This document shows positions 24,227 to 38,895 of a stretch of DNA of 64,000 bases, piece after piece. Below the pieces are notes generated by a model. That model worked only from the letters and a program-made list of their open reading frames with translations. It was not told the DNA's origin and made no database searches. Position 1 is the first letter of the stretch. Each line of letters begins with the position of its first letter. This DNA comes from Phaeosaccion multiseriatum (Eukaryota; Ochrophyta, other classes), in assembly GCA_965112735.1 (NCBI GenBank), contig OZ218954.1:868001-932000 (forward strand). Reading direction: 5' to 3'. Made by a program: the position numbers and the translations under genes.

Positions 24227-25196
24227 CGCTGCTTGACACTCTCTGTGTCCATGCAGTACATCTGTGACTCTATCCTCTTCCTCCCCCCCCTCTCTCTCTC
24301 GCTCGCTCGCTCCCTCTCTCCCTCCGCCTCTCTTTTGTTCCTCTGTTGATTTGTCGTTTCGGTTGTCTGTGTGTGAGGGAGGGAGGTGGGGATATAGTGA
24401 AAACCTTTCGCTTACTGCCCAAGATTGTATTTGCTCTTGGTGCGTGGGTGGGTGGGTGGGTGGGGAAGGGGGGAAGAGCAAGAGTCCTTTGGGGAGTAAA
24501 CTGGGAGGGTAAGATGGCTGGGGTGTGTGGGGCCGGCCCAGTGCATGCGTATATATATACCAACACATTAGCTACTTGCATTCAGTTTCCATGTATTTTT
24601 TTATATGTACACAAAGCACAGATGGAGGGAAGGGGAGGGGGGAAGTGAGTGAGTGTGTGCGATGTCCACAACGTCGGGGAAGTGAGGATTTGATCTCTCT
24701 CCTCTCTCTCTCCTGCCGAATGGGCAAGAGGGAGAGAAAGCGCGCGCAAGGAAGGACAAACGAGCTGCACGTTGTGTGTGCGGATTGTACTTTTACGTAC
24801 AAAAGAAATGGACCGGTAGACAATAGTGAAGAGCACATTAACGATAACCATTGCTTTAATTCAACGCCACGTTAATAGTACCAGTAAGATTGAGAAAAGA
24901 AAGTGGTGTGAGGCTCCCATGTTTCAAGCTCTCCTTTGCGTTGATTTGAGCCACAGCTATCATGCAAGAAATAATTAACGCTCCAATGAATTCACCAAAG
25001 AGGGCATGTATGCTGTATTGACTTTCTTATGTATACGTGTGAGCACGTGTGAAAAGGGTATGGTCATCTACCCAGGCGCAACGCAAGGCGCCCACAGGGT
25101 TCTTCGTTGACATATTAGCCACCCACGCTGCCACGCTACGCCGGACACACACACACCCACATCCAGCCACACACACACACACACATACACACACAG

Positions 25197-25276
<80 letters not shown>

Positions 25277-26071
25277 CGCGCCCCTGGCTCTGCTACTCAG
25301 CGCTGCTCCCAACTGCTTCACTTCACACCCCGACACCCGCCGCCCATGAAGCAACAAAGAGTCAAAAGTAAAGGACAGCAAAGAAGACAGGCCACGCAGT
25401 CAAGCCACACACTCTTCATCCAAGTACTACGAAGCAAGTCATTAAAAGCCACACACTCTTCATCCAAGTACTACGAAGCAAGTCATTAAAAGCCACACAC
25501 TCTTCATCCAAGTACTACGAAGCAAGTCATTAAAAGCCACACTCTTCATCCAAGTACTACGAAGCAAGTCATTAAAAGCCACACACTCTTCATCCAAGTA
25601 CTACGAAGGAAGTCATTAAAAGCCACACACTCTTCATCCAAGTACTACGAAGCAAGTCATTAAAAGCCACACACTCTTCATCCAAGTACTACGAAGCAAG
25701 TCATTAAAAGCCACACTCTTCATCCAAGTACTACGAAGCAAGTCATTAAAAGCCACACACTCTTCATCCAAGTACTACGAAGGAAGTCATTTAAAAGCCA
25801 CACCCTGCGTCCAAGCAATTCATTAGCTTCTTCCTCATCATACACTTCACTCTCCAACCAGTCTTCTTTGCATTTCTGCAGACGATCCTCCCAGTATACG
25901 CGTTGAATCCACCCTTCCTATCGCCTCCTTCCCCCCCCACCCCCCCCCCTACTTTTAGTATCCACCCATACGTATGGGCGCCTTCTTGCCACAGTGGTTC
26001 CTCCGCCTCCTCTGATTCCCCCCTATTCCCTACATCCCCCCTTCCGTAAGGACACATCTCGGCCCTTCTCT
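24227..26071. other. Convergent spacer, kinase and ankyrin-TIR genes
   Basis: 1.8-kb spacer between two 3' ends. Holds a CA microsatellite (25141-25275), a 44-bp minisatellite (25403-25803) and AT-richer unique sequence at 24840-25030. No coding exon is supported. Confidence 0.55.
25403..25803. repeat. 44-bp minisatellite, about 9 copies
   Basis: Units begin CCACACACTCTTCATCCAAG and end GCAAGTCATTAAAAG. Some copies lack one CA (42 bp) or carry GAAGGAAG instead of GAAGCAAG. It is the only higher-order, complex-unit tandem array in a spacer. Confidence 0.96.
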
Positions 26072-28662
26072 CTATGCCCCCGAGGAGCTCATCCGCTTGT
26101 TGCTAGAGAGGTGGATCAGGCGGCTTTGGACATCGTCCACCTTGGCCGAAAGAGACTGATAGGAGAGGAGGAGGAGGAGGAGGAGGAGGAGGAGGAGAAG
26201 GAGGAGGAGGCAGGTTGAGGCGCCATGCAAGCCTGGTAGGCAGGCCAAAACGGGGTCTGAAAAGAATAGAAGTGCATCAGAGAATAGTGTTCGCATCACT
26301 TCTTTTTCTCCTCCCTCCCTCCCTCCCTCTGTATCACCAACTCCCTCACCTGCATGGCCGCCATCACATCCTCCACCTGAAGGCCCACGAGCTCCTCAAC
26401 GAAGCAATCTCCTCCCTTATGCCTCAGCTCCTCCTCCGCAAAGCCCTCACTCACCCACTCCACGGTGAGAGTATTCCCCTCCTCCGCCCCCCCCTGCACC
26501 CGTCGGAGAGCGATGTGCGACAAACGAGGGTCGTACTTGCACACCATCTTTCGCACTTGAAGGTAAGACTGACATGCCGCGGAGGCAAGCTTCTTCTCCT
26601 CCTCCTCCTCCTCCTCCTCCTCTCCCTCCTCGCCTTGCTCCTCCTCCTCCTCCTCCTCCTTCTTCTTCTTCTTCCCTCCCTCGTGCCCCTTCTCCTCCTT
26701 GTCGTCCTTCTTGTGCTGCTTCTCCTTCCTCTCTCTCTCCTTCTCCTTTTCAGCCTCCCTTTTCCTCTCCGCCGAGGTTTTCTTGTCGGAGCTGCTGGAA
26801 CCAGACCCCGAGCCCGAAGACCCCGAACGCGAACCCGTTCGCAAATGGCTGGTGCTCATGCTGTGGAGTAACAACTCGCTCACTTCCGGCGAAATGTAAC
26901 GCTCGAACGCAGCGTGCACCAGAGAGACCACCTCGGGGGCGAGGAGTGACGTCACCATCGAAATCACCCCATCGATGGCATTGACCTGCCTCTCGCGGTA
27001 GGCCTCGAACGACGAGCCGGAGTCTGCCGCACCACCGCCTCCTCTCCCCTCGGAGGATGAGCCATCGCTGGCGCTCTCTTTTGAAGCTTCCTTACCACCC
27101 CTTCCTCCTTCTCCTCCTCCTCCTCCTCCTCCTCCTCCTCCTCCTCCTCCTCCTCCTCCTCCTCCTCCCCCTCCTCCTCGTTTTCCTCCTTCGTTACTCC
27201 CATGAGCAGTCGCATGAGCAGCAGCACCAGAGGAGTCAGTGGTGGTGGCCGCGAGTGGCAGATTCTCCAAGACCCCACTGCTCGCGGCGGCCCGGAGCAC
27301 AAGAGCGGAGAGCAGCGCCGCGAGACCAATATCCTTGGCCCACCCCTGAGACAGTCTGACGCGGTAGCCTTGCTTGTCTTCTCCGCACGGTACGTACTTG
27401 AGTGTCAAGGGGCACACGAAGCCGATTCGAACCGCCCCTGACAGCCATCGCTCCACGCTCGCTCTCCCCCCACCACCTTCTCCTCCTCCTCCTTCTCCTC
27501 CTCCGCTTCCTCCTCCTCCTCCTCCTCCTCCTCCTCCTCCTCCTCCTCCTCCTCCTCCTCCTCCTCCTCCTCCTCCTCCTCCTCCTCCTCCTCCTCCTCC
27601 TCCTCCTCCTCCTCCTCCTCCTCCTCCTCCTCCTCCTCCTCCTCCTCCTCCTCCTCCACTCGATTTTGCCACCTGAGCTCTGCGACTGGGGCTCTTGGCA
27701 ACGTTGTCGGGTGACAACCAAAGCAGCCGAGGGGCATCGACCACGGCGGCGTCGAACACGAGACGACGTAGCACCAACAGGGGAGGCATGGCAGCGGATA
27801 CAACCACCGATCGTCGCATGGCAACGGCCGTCGGGTGGAGAGCCAACCGGCCTATCGTGGCGGTTGGGACTAGTCCTAGGGTTGGTTGTTTGTGCCCCAC
27901 AGTTGTCGACAACGATACCCCCCCTCGGGCGGATGACGAGGATGAGGATGCGGCGGCAAGTGCCATGGGCCCAGGCCCTCCGTTGGAGGAGAGCATCCAC
28001 GAGTCGTGCCGGCGAACGGGGACCGATATGCCTCTACGATGGGTTGAGGAGGAGGAGTCCGACGAGGATGTCTTGTTTGGGTCCTGCTCCTCCCAATACA
28101 CGCCTCGCATGCTGATTGAGCCGTTACGCGCGAGAGAGGAGGCGTAGTCGAGCTCTTGTTGGACTTGGGTAGACTTTTGGGCCTCTGTGGAGCTGCATAG
28201 GAAGAAGATACTGGTGGGTGAAGTATGTCAAGGGTTATGGGTGTGTGGGTAGGTGGGTGGGTGGGTGGGTGTAGGCGGATGTGTGTGTGGGTGGGTTGGG
28301 GTATGTGTGTGTGTGTTCGTGTGGGTGGGGATGGGCGGGTGAGGGGGGTGGGGTGAGAGGGGGAACGTTATTGACTGTTACAGAAATCAACCGAAGAATT
28401 ACGTTTGTATGTGTTTGTGTGTAGAGTAGGGAAGAAGAAAGGCAGGCAGAGGGGTGGTTTAGGTGAGGGTTATCGTGTGTGGAGCGGGCTTCAGATGGCA
28501 ATCAATGCCATGTCCTGCGCACACACGCACACACGCACACATGTCACACACCTGCTCTCGCGAATGGCCTCCTTCACCCTGTCAGGGCAGGAGGCGCTGC
28601 TTCCACTGCCATCCTTCCCCTTCTGCGGTTCGATGTTGGGTCGTTCCACCTGGGTAGATTGT

Positions 28663-28759
<97 letters not shown>

Positions 28760-31700
28760 TGTTTGTGTTTGCGTGTGTGTATGGATGTGTGTTTGCGTGT
28801 AAGGAGGTGGGTATGGGTGGGTGAGCGTACAAAAGAGGAACGAGAAGGAGAATGGTGGATGGGGAAGCTCAGTACAAAACGTACTTCGAATAAAAAAAGA
28901 ACGACACGCATCCACCCAGCCACCCCACCCCACCCACCCACTCACCCACTCACCCACCCACTCACCCACCGACCCCCACCCACCCACCCACCCACCCACC
29001 ACCAACCCCCACCCACCCCTGTATCACCAACGCTCCCACACCTTGAGGAAGTGCACGGCGTCCAACAGCGCAAAACTCCCCCGGAGTATGGGCTCGTCCC
29101 TGGGCGCAAAGCTGAGGAAGATGGCATCAAACATGTAGGAAACAGGCCCCAGTCGAGGGCGACACTTATCGTCCACTGTAGATGGAGCATACTGGTGGTG
29201 GTGGTGCCTTTCGTTGGACTCTGTATCAGCTTCGTGGCCTCGTCGCCTTGCTTCTTCGCGGTCGAGGCTTCGTTGATGGGACGATCTGGCACCGCTTCCG
29301 CTGCGCTGTCTTTCCCCCCTTCCTCTCTCTCCTCCTCCTCCTCCTCCTCCTCCTCCTCCTCCTCCTGCTCCTGCTGCTGCGGCTGCTGCTCCTTCTCCCC
29401 CTCCTTCTTCTCGTCCTCCTCTCCCTCCCCCCCCTCCTCCTCTGGCTGTTGCGGTGGATGGGGTGGACGTGGTTGCTGTCGCCCCCCCTGCTGACTTGGG
29501 CTCAATGACGTTGAACTCCAGCATCACCTTACGTATGAAGGGTATCGTACATCCGCATTTATGTCAGTGAAGCGTATGATAGTGATATGGGGGGGGGCAC
29601 AAGTGGATACGAACACAGCCAAACTTTCCCGCTCTTACTGCTCTTATCGAGTTGAAGTATTGAAGTACATACTAATTACGGAATCACAACGTACCTGTCC
29701 GACCATCGTCACGCCGACGTACACGTCCAAACTGCCCACGATTTCTGTAACGGCGTTTGCAGTTGGCGGCGACGCAAAGTGAAACTCCACCTCGTGAAGA
29801 TCTCTGCACCAGGTGAGGCGAAGGTCAGAGGGGTTCACGGGGCAGGCCACAGGGAAGCGGGGGACTATCTGTGGATGTGACGATGGGGGGGGGGGGGGGG
29901 AGGGAGAGACAGAGGGAGGGAGGGAAGGAGGGAGGGAAGGAGGGAGGGAGGGAGTGAGTGAGGAAGGGAGGAAGAAGAAGGAGAAGAAGAAGAAGAAGAA
30001 GAAGAAGAAGAAGAAGAAGAAGAAGAAGAACAAGAAGAAGAAGAACAAGAAGGAGAAGAAGAAGAAGAAGAAGAAGAAGAAGAAGAAGAAGAAGAAGAAG
30101 AAGAAGAAGAAGAAGAAGAAGAAGGAGAAGGAGGAGGAGGAGGAGGAGGAGGAGGAGGAGGAGGAGGAGGAGGAGGAGGAGGAGGAGGAGGGAGGGAGAG
30201 AGGGAGGGGAGGAGAGAGGGAGGGAGAGAGGGAGGGAGAAAGAGAGGGGGCGTGTGTAGAGGGAGGGAGAGAGGGAGGGAGAAAGAGAGGGGGCGTGTGT
30301 AGATGTGCTCAGGAATGTGTGTGAGAAAGAGTGAGAGAGAGAGTGAGAGAAACGGGAAGACCTTTCAGAACCATGACCGAACAAGTGCGAATATCAAGGC
30401 AGGAGAGTGAGCGTGTGAGAGAGACAGACAGGAAGTGACATTGAGAGAGACATTGAGAGAGATACAGAGATGCACACACACGCACACACAAAGCGAGAGA
30501 GCTCCTCTTGCTTCCTGGCCGCCACAGGCTGCCATCCATTGGCTCTCCACTCACCGTCAGAACTGTGCCAGCCTCGATGGCCCTCTCCGCGTCCTGCACC
30601 TTATCCGCGTGGCTGTATGACCACTTGCTGTGGTTGTGGTTGTGGCTGTGTCTGTGACCGTGGCCGTGGCTGCCTGCCCCCTCTTTACCAACCCTACCGC
30701 TACCGCCACCCTCTCCACCCTCTCCACCACCCTCATCACCACCAATACCATCACGGCTGCCATCTCTGTCCTCCCACGCCGTCGAGATGGCCGACATGGC
30801 CGTGGGCTCAGACATATAGAGCACCGCCTTGTACCACTTGCCTCCCCCCACGATGCTTTTCGGGTAGGCCACTCGCATCGCCACCCTCCCATTGTGGGGC
30901 GGCGCGGCAGAAGCGAAGTCGTTGTCTTGGTGGTGGCGGTGGTGGTGGTGGTGGTGGTGGTGGTGGTGGTGTGAGCGGCTGCCGATGGTAGAGGTGGACG
31001 TGCGATCTACCCTCTCACCCGAAGGTTCACCTCTCCCCTCCCCAACACTGCCACCGTGTCCGCCAGAGCTTGTCCCTCCCCCACCTCCTCTCTGTTGCTG
31101 CCGGTTGCCGCTAGTCGAAGAGTTGGCAGCAGTGCCGGTGTTGGTACCTTCCTCCCCTCCTCTGCTTCTGCTTCTGCTTCTGCTTCTGCTTCTGCTTCTG
31201 CTCCTACTCCTGCTGGCGCTATTCCTTCTGCTTCTGCTGGGGCCATCAACAGCGGCACCGTCGACTGTGCTGGCGTCCTCATTGGCTTCGTCGTCGGCAT
31301 TCGGATCGTTTGCCCCCTCGTTCTCCTCCCACTCCTCGTCTTCCTCCTCCTCCTCTTCCGCATCGTCCTCTGCCTCCGCTTCAGGCTCAAGGTTGTCGAC
31401 ACCCGTCCCCAGCACCTCTTCAGGCTTCTTGCCCTGATCGTTGAGGGCTTCGGGATCAGCACCGGCAGCAAGGAGCTGCTCGACTACCTCTGTGGCCTTG
31501 CTCCTGCCACACAGCAAGAGAAGCAAAAGCGCGAGCGAAAGAAGGAAGGATGTAAGGTGAAACTTTGTATCAAGTGTCAAGCAATGAGAGTGGTGGCCGG
31601 TGTCGAAGAGCGGAAGCACACAATTTGCCGCGATAGAGATGGAGGGAATGGGGGTGGTTGGGGGGGGGTTCGAGGAAGATACGGAGCGAAGGAGGGACGG

Positions 31701-32610
31701 AGGGGAGGATACCCCATCGGCAGCAGCAGCAACAAATAAGGCTTCCTCCACACCCATACACATACCTATAGGCCCAGTGCAGAGCTGTGTCGCCGTTACC
31801 GGACCTAAGCGTAAGGTCAGGCTTGCTGTGCTTGAGAAGGACGGCCATGAGGTTAATCTGGTAGTTGCGGGCAGCGACGTGGACTGGGGTGTAGCCGTCC
31901 AGCTTTCGCTGGTGGTTTACGTTCGCACCTGAAGGACGCGGGGCGAGAGACGACAGGAAGGAGGGAAGAGAGAGGGAAGGCCGGGAAGGAAGACAGGACG
32001 GGAAGGAAGCAGCGCCTTTAGTCGACATTTCCCTCTCTCTTCCCTGAAGGCCTGAAGAGCAAGCGCTGTTGGGATGCAAAGCCTGACTTCATGGTTGTGG
32101 AGCCTTCGTTGCTCATGTCTTTCTCACCTGCAGCGAGGAGCTTGATTGAAATCTCCCCATGGGCCCAGAAGGCTGCGAGGGACAAAGAAGCAGATCAGAT
32201 TAGGGGATAGATCATACGATGTTTGTGCGTTCTGTGCTACTGTAGTAGGGAGAATGAGATAGAGGGGGCGAAAGGCGGAAGAAGGGCCTGTATAGATGGA
32301 TGAAAGTGATCGAAGGAATAGGTAGGGATCGAGAGGGAGATAAAGGCGGAGGGGGTGGGAGATATGTATAAAGAGGAAGAGGCACGGAGAGACAGAGAGC
32401 GAGCGACGCAGGGGCGGAGAGAGATGGAGAGAGGTACAAAGAGACGACTACGCCCCCCCTGACCCCCCTACCAACACGCTAACCTGCGTGGAAGAGGGGC
32501 GTGGATCCGTCCTCGTCCTCCTCCTCGAGATCCCTGCCCGCCTTGATGTACCGTGCCACGTCATTGGCGTCGCCAATCATGGTGGACAGCGCAATGTCAA
32601 CATCCGCCAT
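26072..32610 (-). CDS. Ankyrin-TIR domain protein with bacterial-style architecture, 9 exons
   Basis: Predicted 1328 aa. Exons, minus strand: 32484-32610, 32128-32172, 31766-31928, 30555-31503, 29695-29868, 29042-29527, 28552-28649, 26350-28210, 26072-26155 (3987 nt, in phase). Residues 1-145 are ankyrin repeats (DGYTPVHVAARNYQINLMAV, GDTALHWAYRSKATEVVEQL). A Glu/Ser/His-rich stretch follows, then a beta-rich segment (VAYPKSIVGGGKWYKAVLY ... LTIVPRFPVACPVNPSDLRL ... EVEFHF ... GSLDVYVGVTMVGQ). Then a TIR-like domain, ~617-715: YMFDAIFLSFAPRDEP, SSIFFLCSSTEAQKSTQVQQ, E700 at the position of the NADase glutamate, and MRGVYWEEQ. The C-terminal half has poly-Gly (GGA)n, PLTLKYVPCGEDKQGYRVRL, a Lys/Glu region and RKMVCKYDPRLSHIALRRVQ. 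From memory this order resembles bacterial TIR proteins; transfer is inferred. Gene structure is firm, TIR activity tentative. Confidence 0.75.
27475..27658. repeat. Exonic (CCT)n, encoding poly-Gly in the ankyrin-TIR gene
   Basis: About 55 nearly pure CCT units lie inside exon 8. In gene sense they are GGA codons, giving a long poly-Gly run between the TIR-like and C-terminal regions. Confidence 0.93.
28664..28757. repeat. (GT)n microsatellite in the ankyrin-TIR gene
   Basis: About 45 GT units in the intron between exons 6 and 7. In gene sense it is a CA tract just upstream of the exon 7 acceptor. Confidence 0.95.
29964..30192. repeat. (GAA)n followed by (GGA)n in ankyrin-TIR intron 4
   Basis: About 50 GAA units, then ~22 GGA units. 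In gene sense it is a long TTC/TCC pyrimidine tract upstream of the exon 5 acceptor at 29868/29869. Confidence 0.96.
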
Positions 32611-33398
32611 GGTTGCCGCTTTTCCTTTCTAACGCTTTTTGTTCTCTCTCCCTCCTGTTCCCTCCTGTTCCCTCCTGTGCCCTCCTGTTCCCTCCTGTTC
32701 CCTCCTGCTCCCTCCTGCTCCCTCCCTCCGCCCCTCCTTCTCTTTCTTCTCCTCTCTCTCTGTATCTCTCTGTATCTCTCTGAATCTCCCTGCTCTCTAT
32801 TCTCTCCCTCTACTCTTTCCCAATCCCCTCCCTCCCCCCCTTCTCTTTCTTCTCCTCTCTCTCTCTCTGTATCTCTCTGTATCTCTCTGAATCTCCCTGC
32901 TCTCTATTCTCTCCCTCTACTCTTTCCAATTTTGACCTCCACTCTGTTCTCGGGGCAATCCATCCGAAATTCCGAAACGTTCACTTTCCTTTTTATCCAG
33001 CGAGGCTTCCAGTTGCACCCTCTGGGGCAATAAACAATCGTTATCGGGGGAACGCCTTGGTTGAATGGTATGGGCGGTTGGGGTGTAAAGCGGTGTCGCT
33101 GTGAGATGGGCCATTTCACAGCGAGGGCACAAAGATCCGCACCAATAGAGAAGCGACTCGTTCTTTCAAGGGCGAAAGGCACGCCGCATAGCATCAGCAG
33201 CAGCAGTAGAAGAAGTGGGTGATACAGAAGCAGCAGCATCAACATCAGCAGTATCAGCAGCAGAAGCAGCGAGGTTTTCGAGGAGGGGCGGAGGAAACAG
33301 AGCAACAACTCGGAAGGAGGGAGGACTGGGGAGGCGGCAGGAGCACCTGCAGCAGCACGTGCAGCAGCAGCAAGAGAAGAAGAAGCAGGAGCAGCAGG
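32611..33398. promoter_or_regulatory. Divergent promoter region, ankyrin-TIR and GT2 genes
   Basis: Shared 788-bp spacer between two start codons. Includes tandem TGTTCCCTCC units (32653-32720) and two copies of a ~100-bp pyrimidine-rich block (around 32740-32820 and 32843-32925). Unique sequence follows at 32930-33180, then a variant of the dispersed motif (GTGGGTGATACAG, 33215-33227) inside CAG repeats. No TATA element is evident. Confidence 0.45.
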
Positions 33399-37777
<4,379 letters not shown>

Positions 37778-38895
37778 ATGGTACTAGATGGTGCAGTAGA
37801 TGGGCGCGAGGTGGAGGGGCGTCTAGAGTGGATGGCACTGGATGGATCGGACTCCGGATTGGATGGCACTAAAGGGCAATTGAGATGGTTTGTGTGGTGG
37901 TGCTGTTGCTTATTGTATCAAGTATGCGCTCTTTTTAGTTAGCTTAAATGAACTGAAAGCAGTCACAGCATCAGTTTGTGGTCTTGCGCTCAAGTACGTA
38001 AAGGGTGATTTAGCCGAAAGTAGTACCTGTACTTCGTAGTAGGGTTTTAGGGTTTCCGGGCAGGTGTATTGTGGAGCGCACAACTATTTGTAGCCTACAT
38101 GGAAAGTGAGTGCTGCTTTATATGTAATACTCAATGGTTATTCTATGTTGTTTTGTGCTTTCCCCCTCCCCCCTTGCGAAAGGGGGGTCCTTTCAGTCGA
38201 TTTCAGCAGCGGACGCCGTAACAGCAAGGTAAAATGGACTGTGTTATAATAAGAAGCTGATGAAGAGTCCTTCTTAACCCCTCAAAGGGAGAAAGGATGG
38301 GACTGATAAGCATGAAATTTTCCTATCATGAGTGACTTATCTTCCGTCGAAGCTCCAAGACCTTAAGGGGGAAGTGTGGGTGCGTGCGTGCGCGTTTCAC
38401 CAACAAAGGATGCGTGTGGTTTCCGATAGCGACAACATGCGGAGGAGGAGCGCAGCGGCGGAGGGTGGTGGGGGAGGTCGGAGGGGAGGAGGGACCCACT
38501 ACGACCCTACGCGGAGGAGGAGGGAGGGAGAGCTGCTAGGAGGGGTTAGGCTGTGTGGTTCTCCGACGATTGTGGTACAACTGTAGCGGGGGGGGCGTTG
38601 GACAGAGCCTTTCATCTGAAGGCGCTTGTCAAGTATAGACTCCGCGACTCTGCTCCTTTTGGAGTGAATTACCGAGCGGTCGTCAACGTAGTAGTAGCTC
38701 GCCAAGGGGGGGGGGGAGGAGAAAAGGGGGAATGAAGTAATGAAGTTCGCGGTATGGGCAGGCAGTTGTGAATGTTTTGGAGAACCACTTTTGAAACTGT
38801 AATTTGGTCATTTTTGGGCTTCTTGTCCCTGCCAAGTGCATGTAGACAAAGAAGATGGAGTGAAGCGTGGAGGGGGAAGCAAGGCGTGGAGCAAG
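37778..38895. other. Spacer between GT2 and pseudokinase genes
   Basis: Contains AT-richer unique sequence, a small hairpin at 38168-38187, and a GC-rich open stretch at 38410-38735. Translations of that stretch (for example AFHLKALVKYRLRDSAPFGV) look partly protein-like. That could be a 5' exon of the next gene or chance; no splice junction joins it convincingly. Confidence 0.4.

Noticed and set aside
25403-25803. CRISPR-like array
   Set aside because: Units are contiguous with no unique spacers, and the context is eukaryotic; it is a minisatellite.
27236-28000. 254-aa minus-strand ORF with a long poly-Arg run
   Set aside because: Out-of-frame shadow of the (GGA)n tract inside ankyrin-TIR exon 8; the Gly frame joins recognisable sequence on both sides and the Arg frame does not.
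28112-28210. Exon 8 of the ankyrin-TIR gene starting at 28111
   Set aside because: A CAATCAG acceptor fits the phase, but the upstream acceptor at 28210/28211 also fits and adds the missing TIR strand and helix, so the longer exon was preferred.
38836-38895. Upstream start for the pseudokinase gene at 38836
   Set aside because: The codon at 38836 is GTG, not ATG; the first in-frame ATG is 38896.
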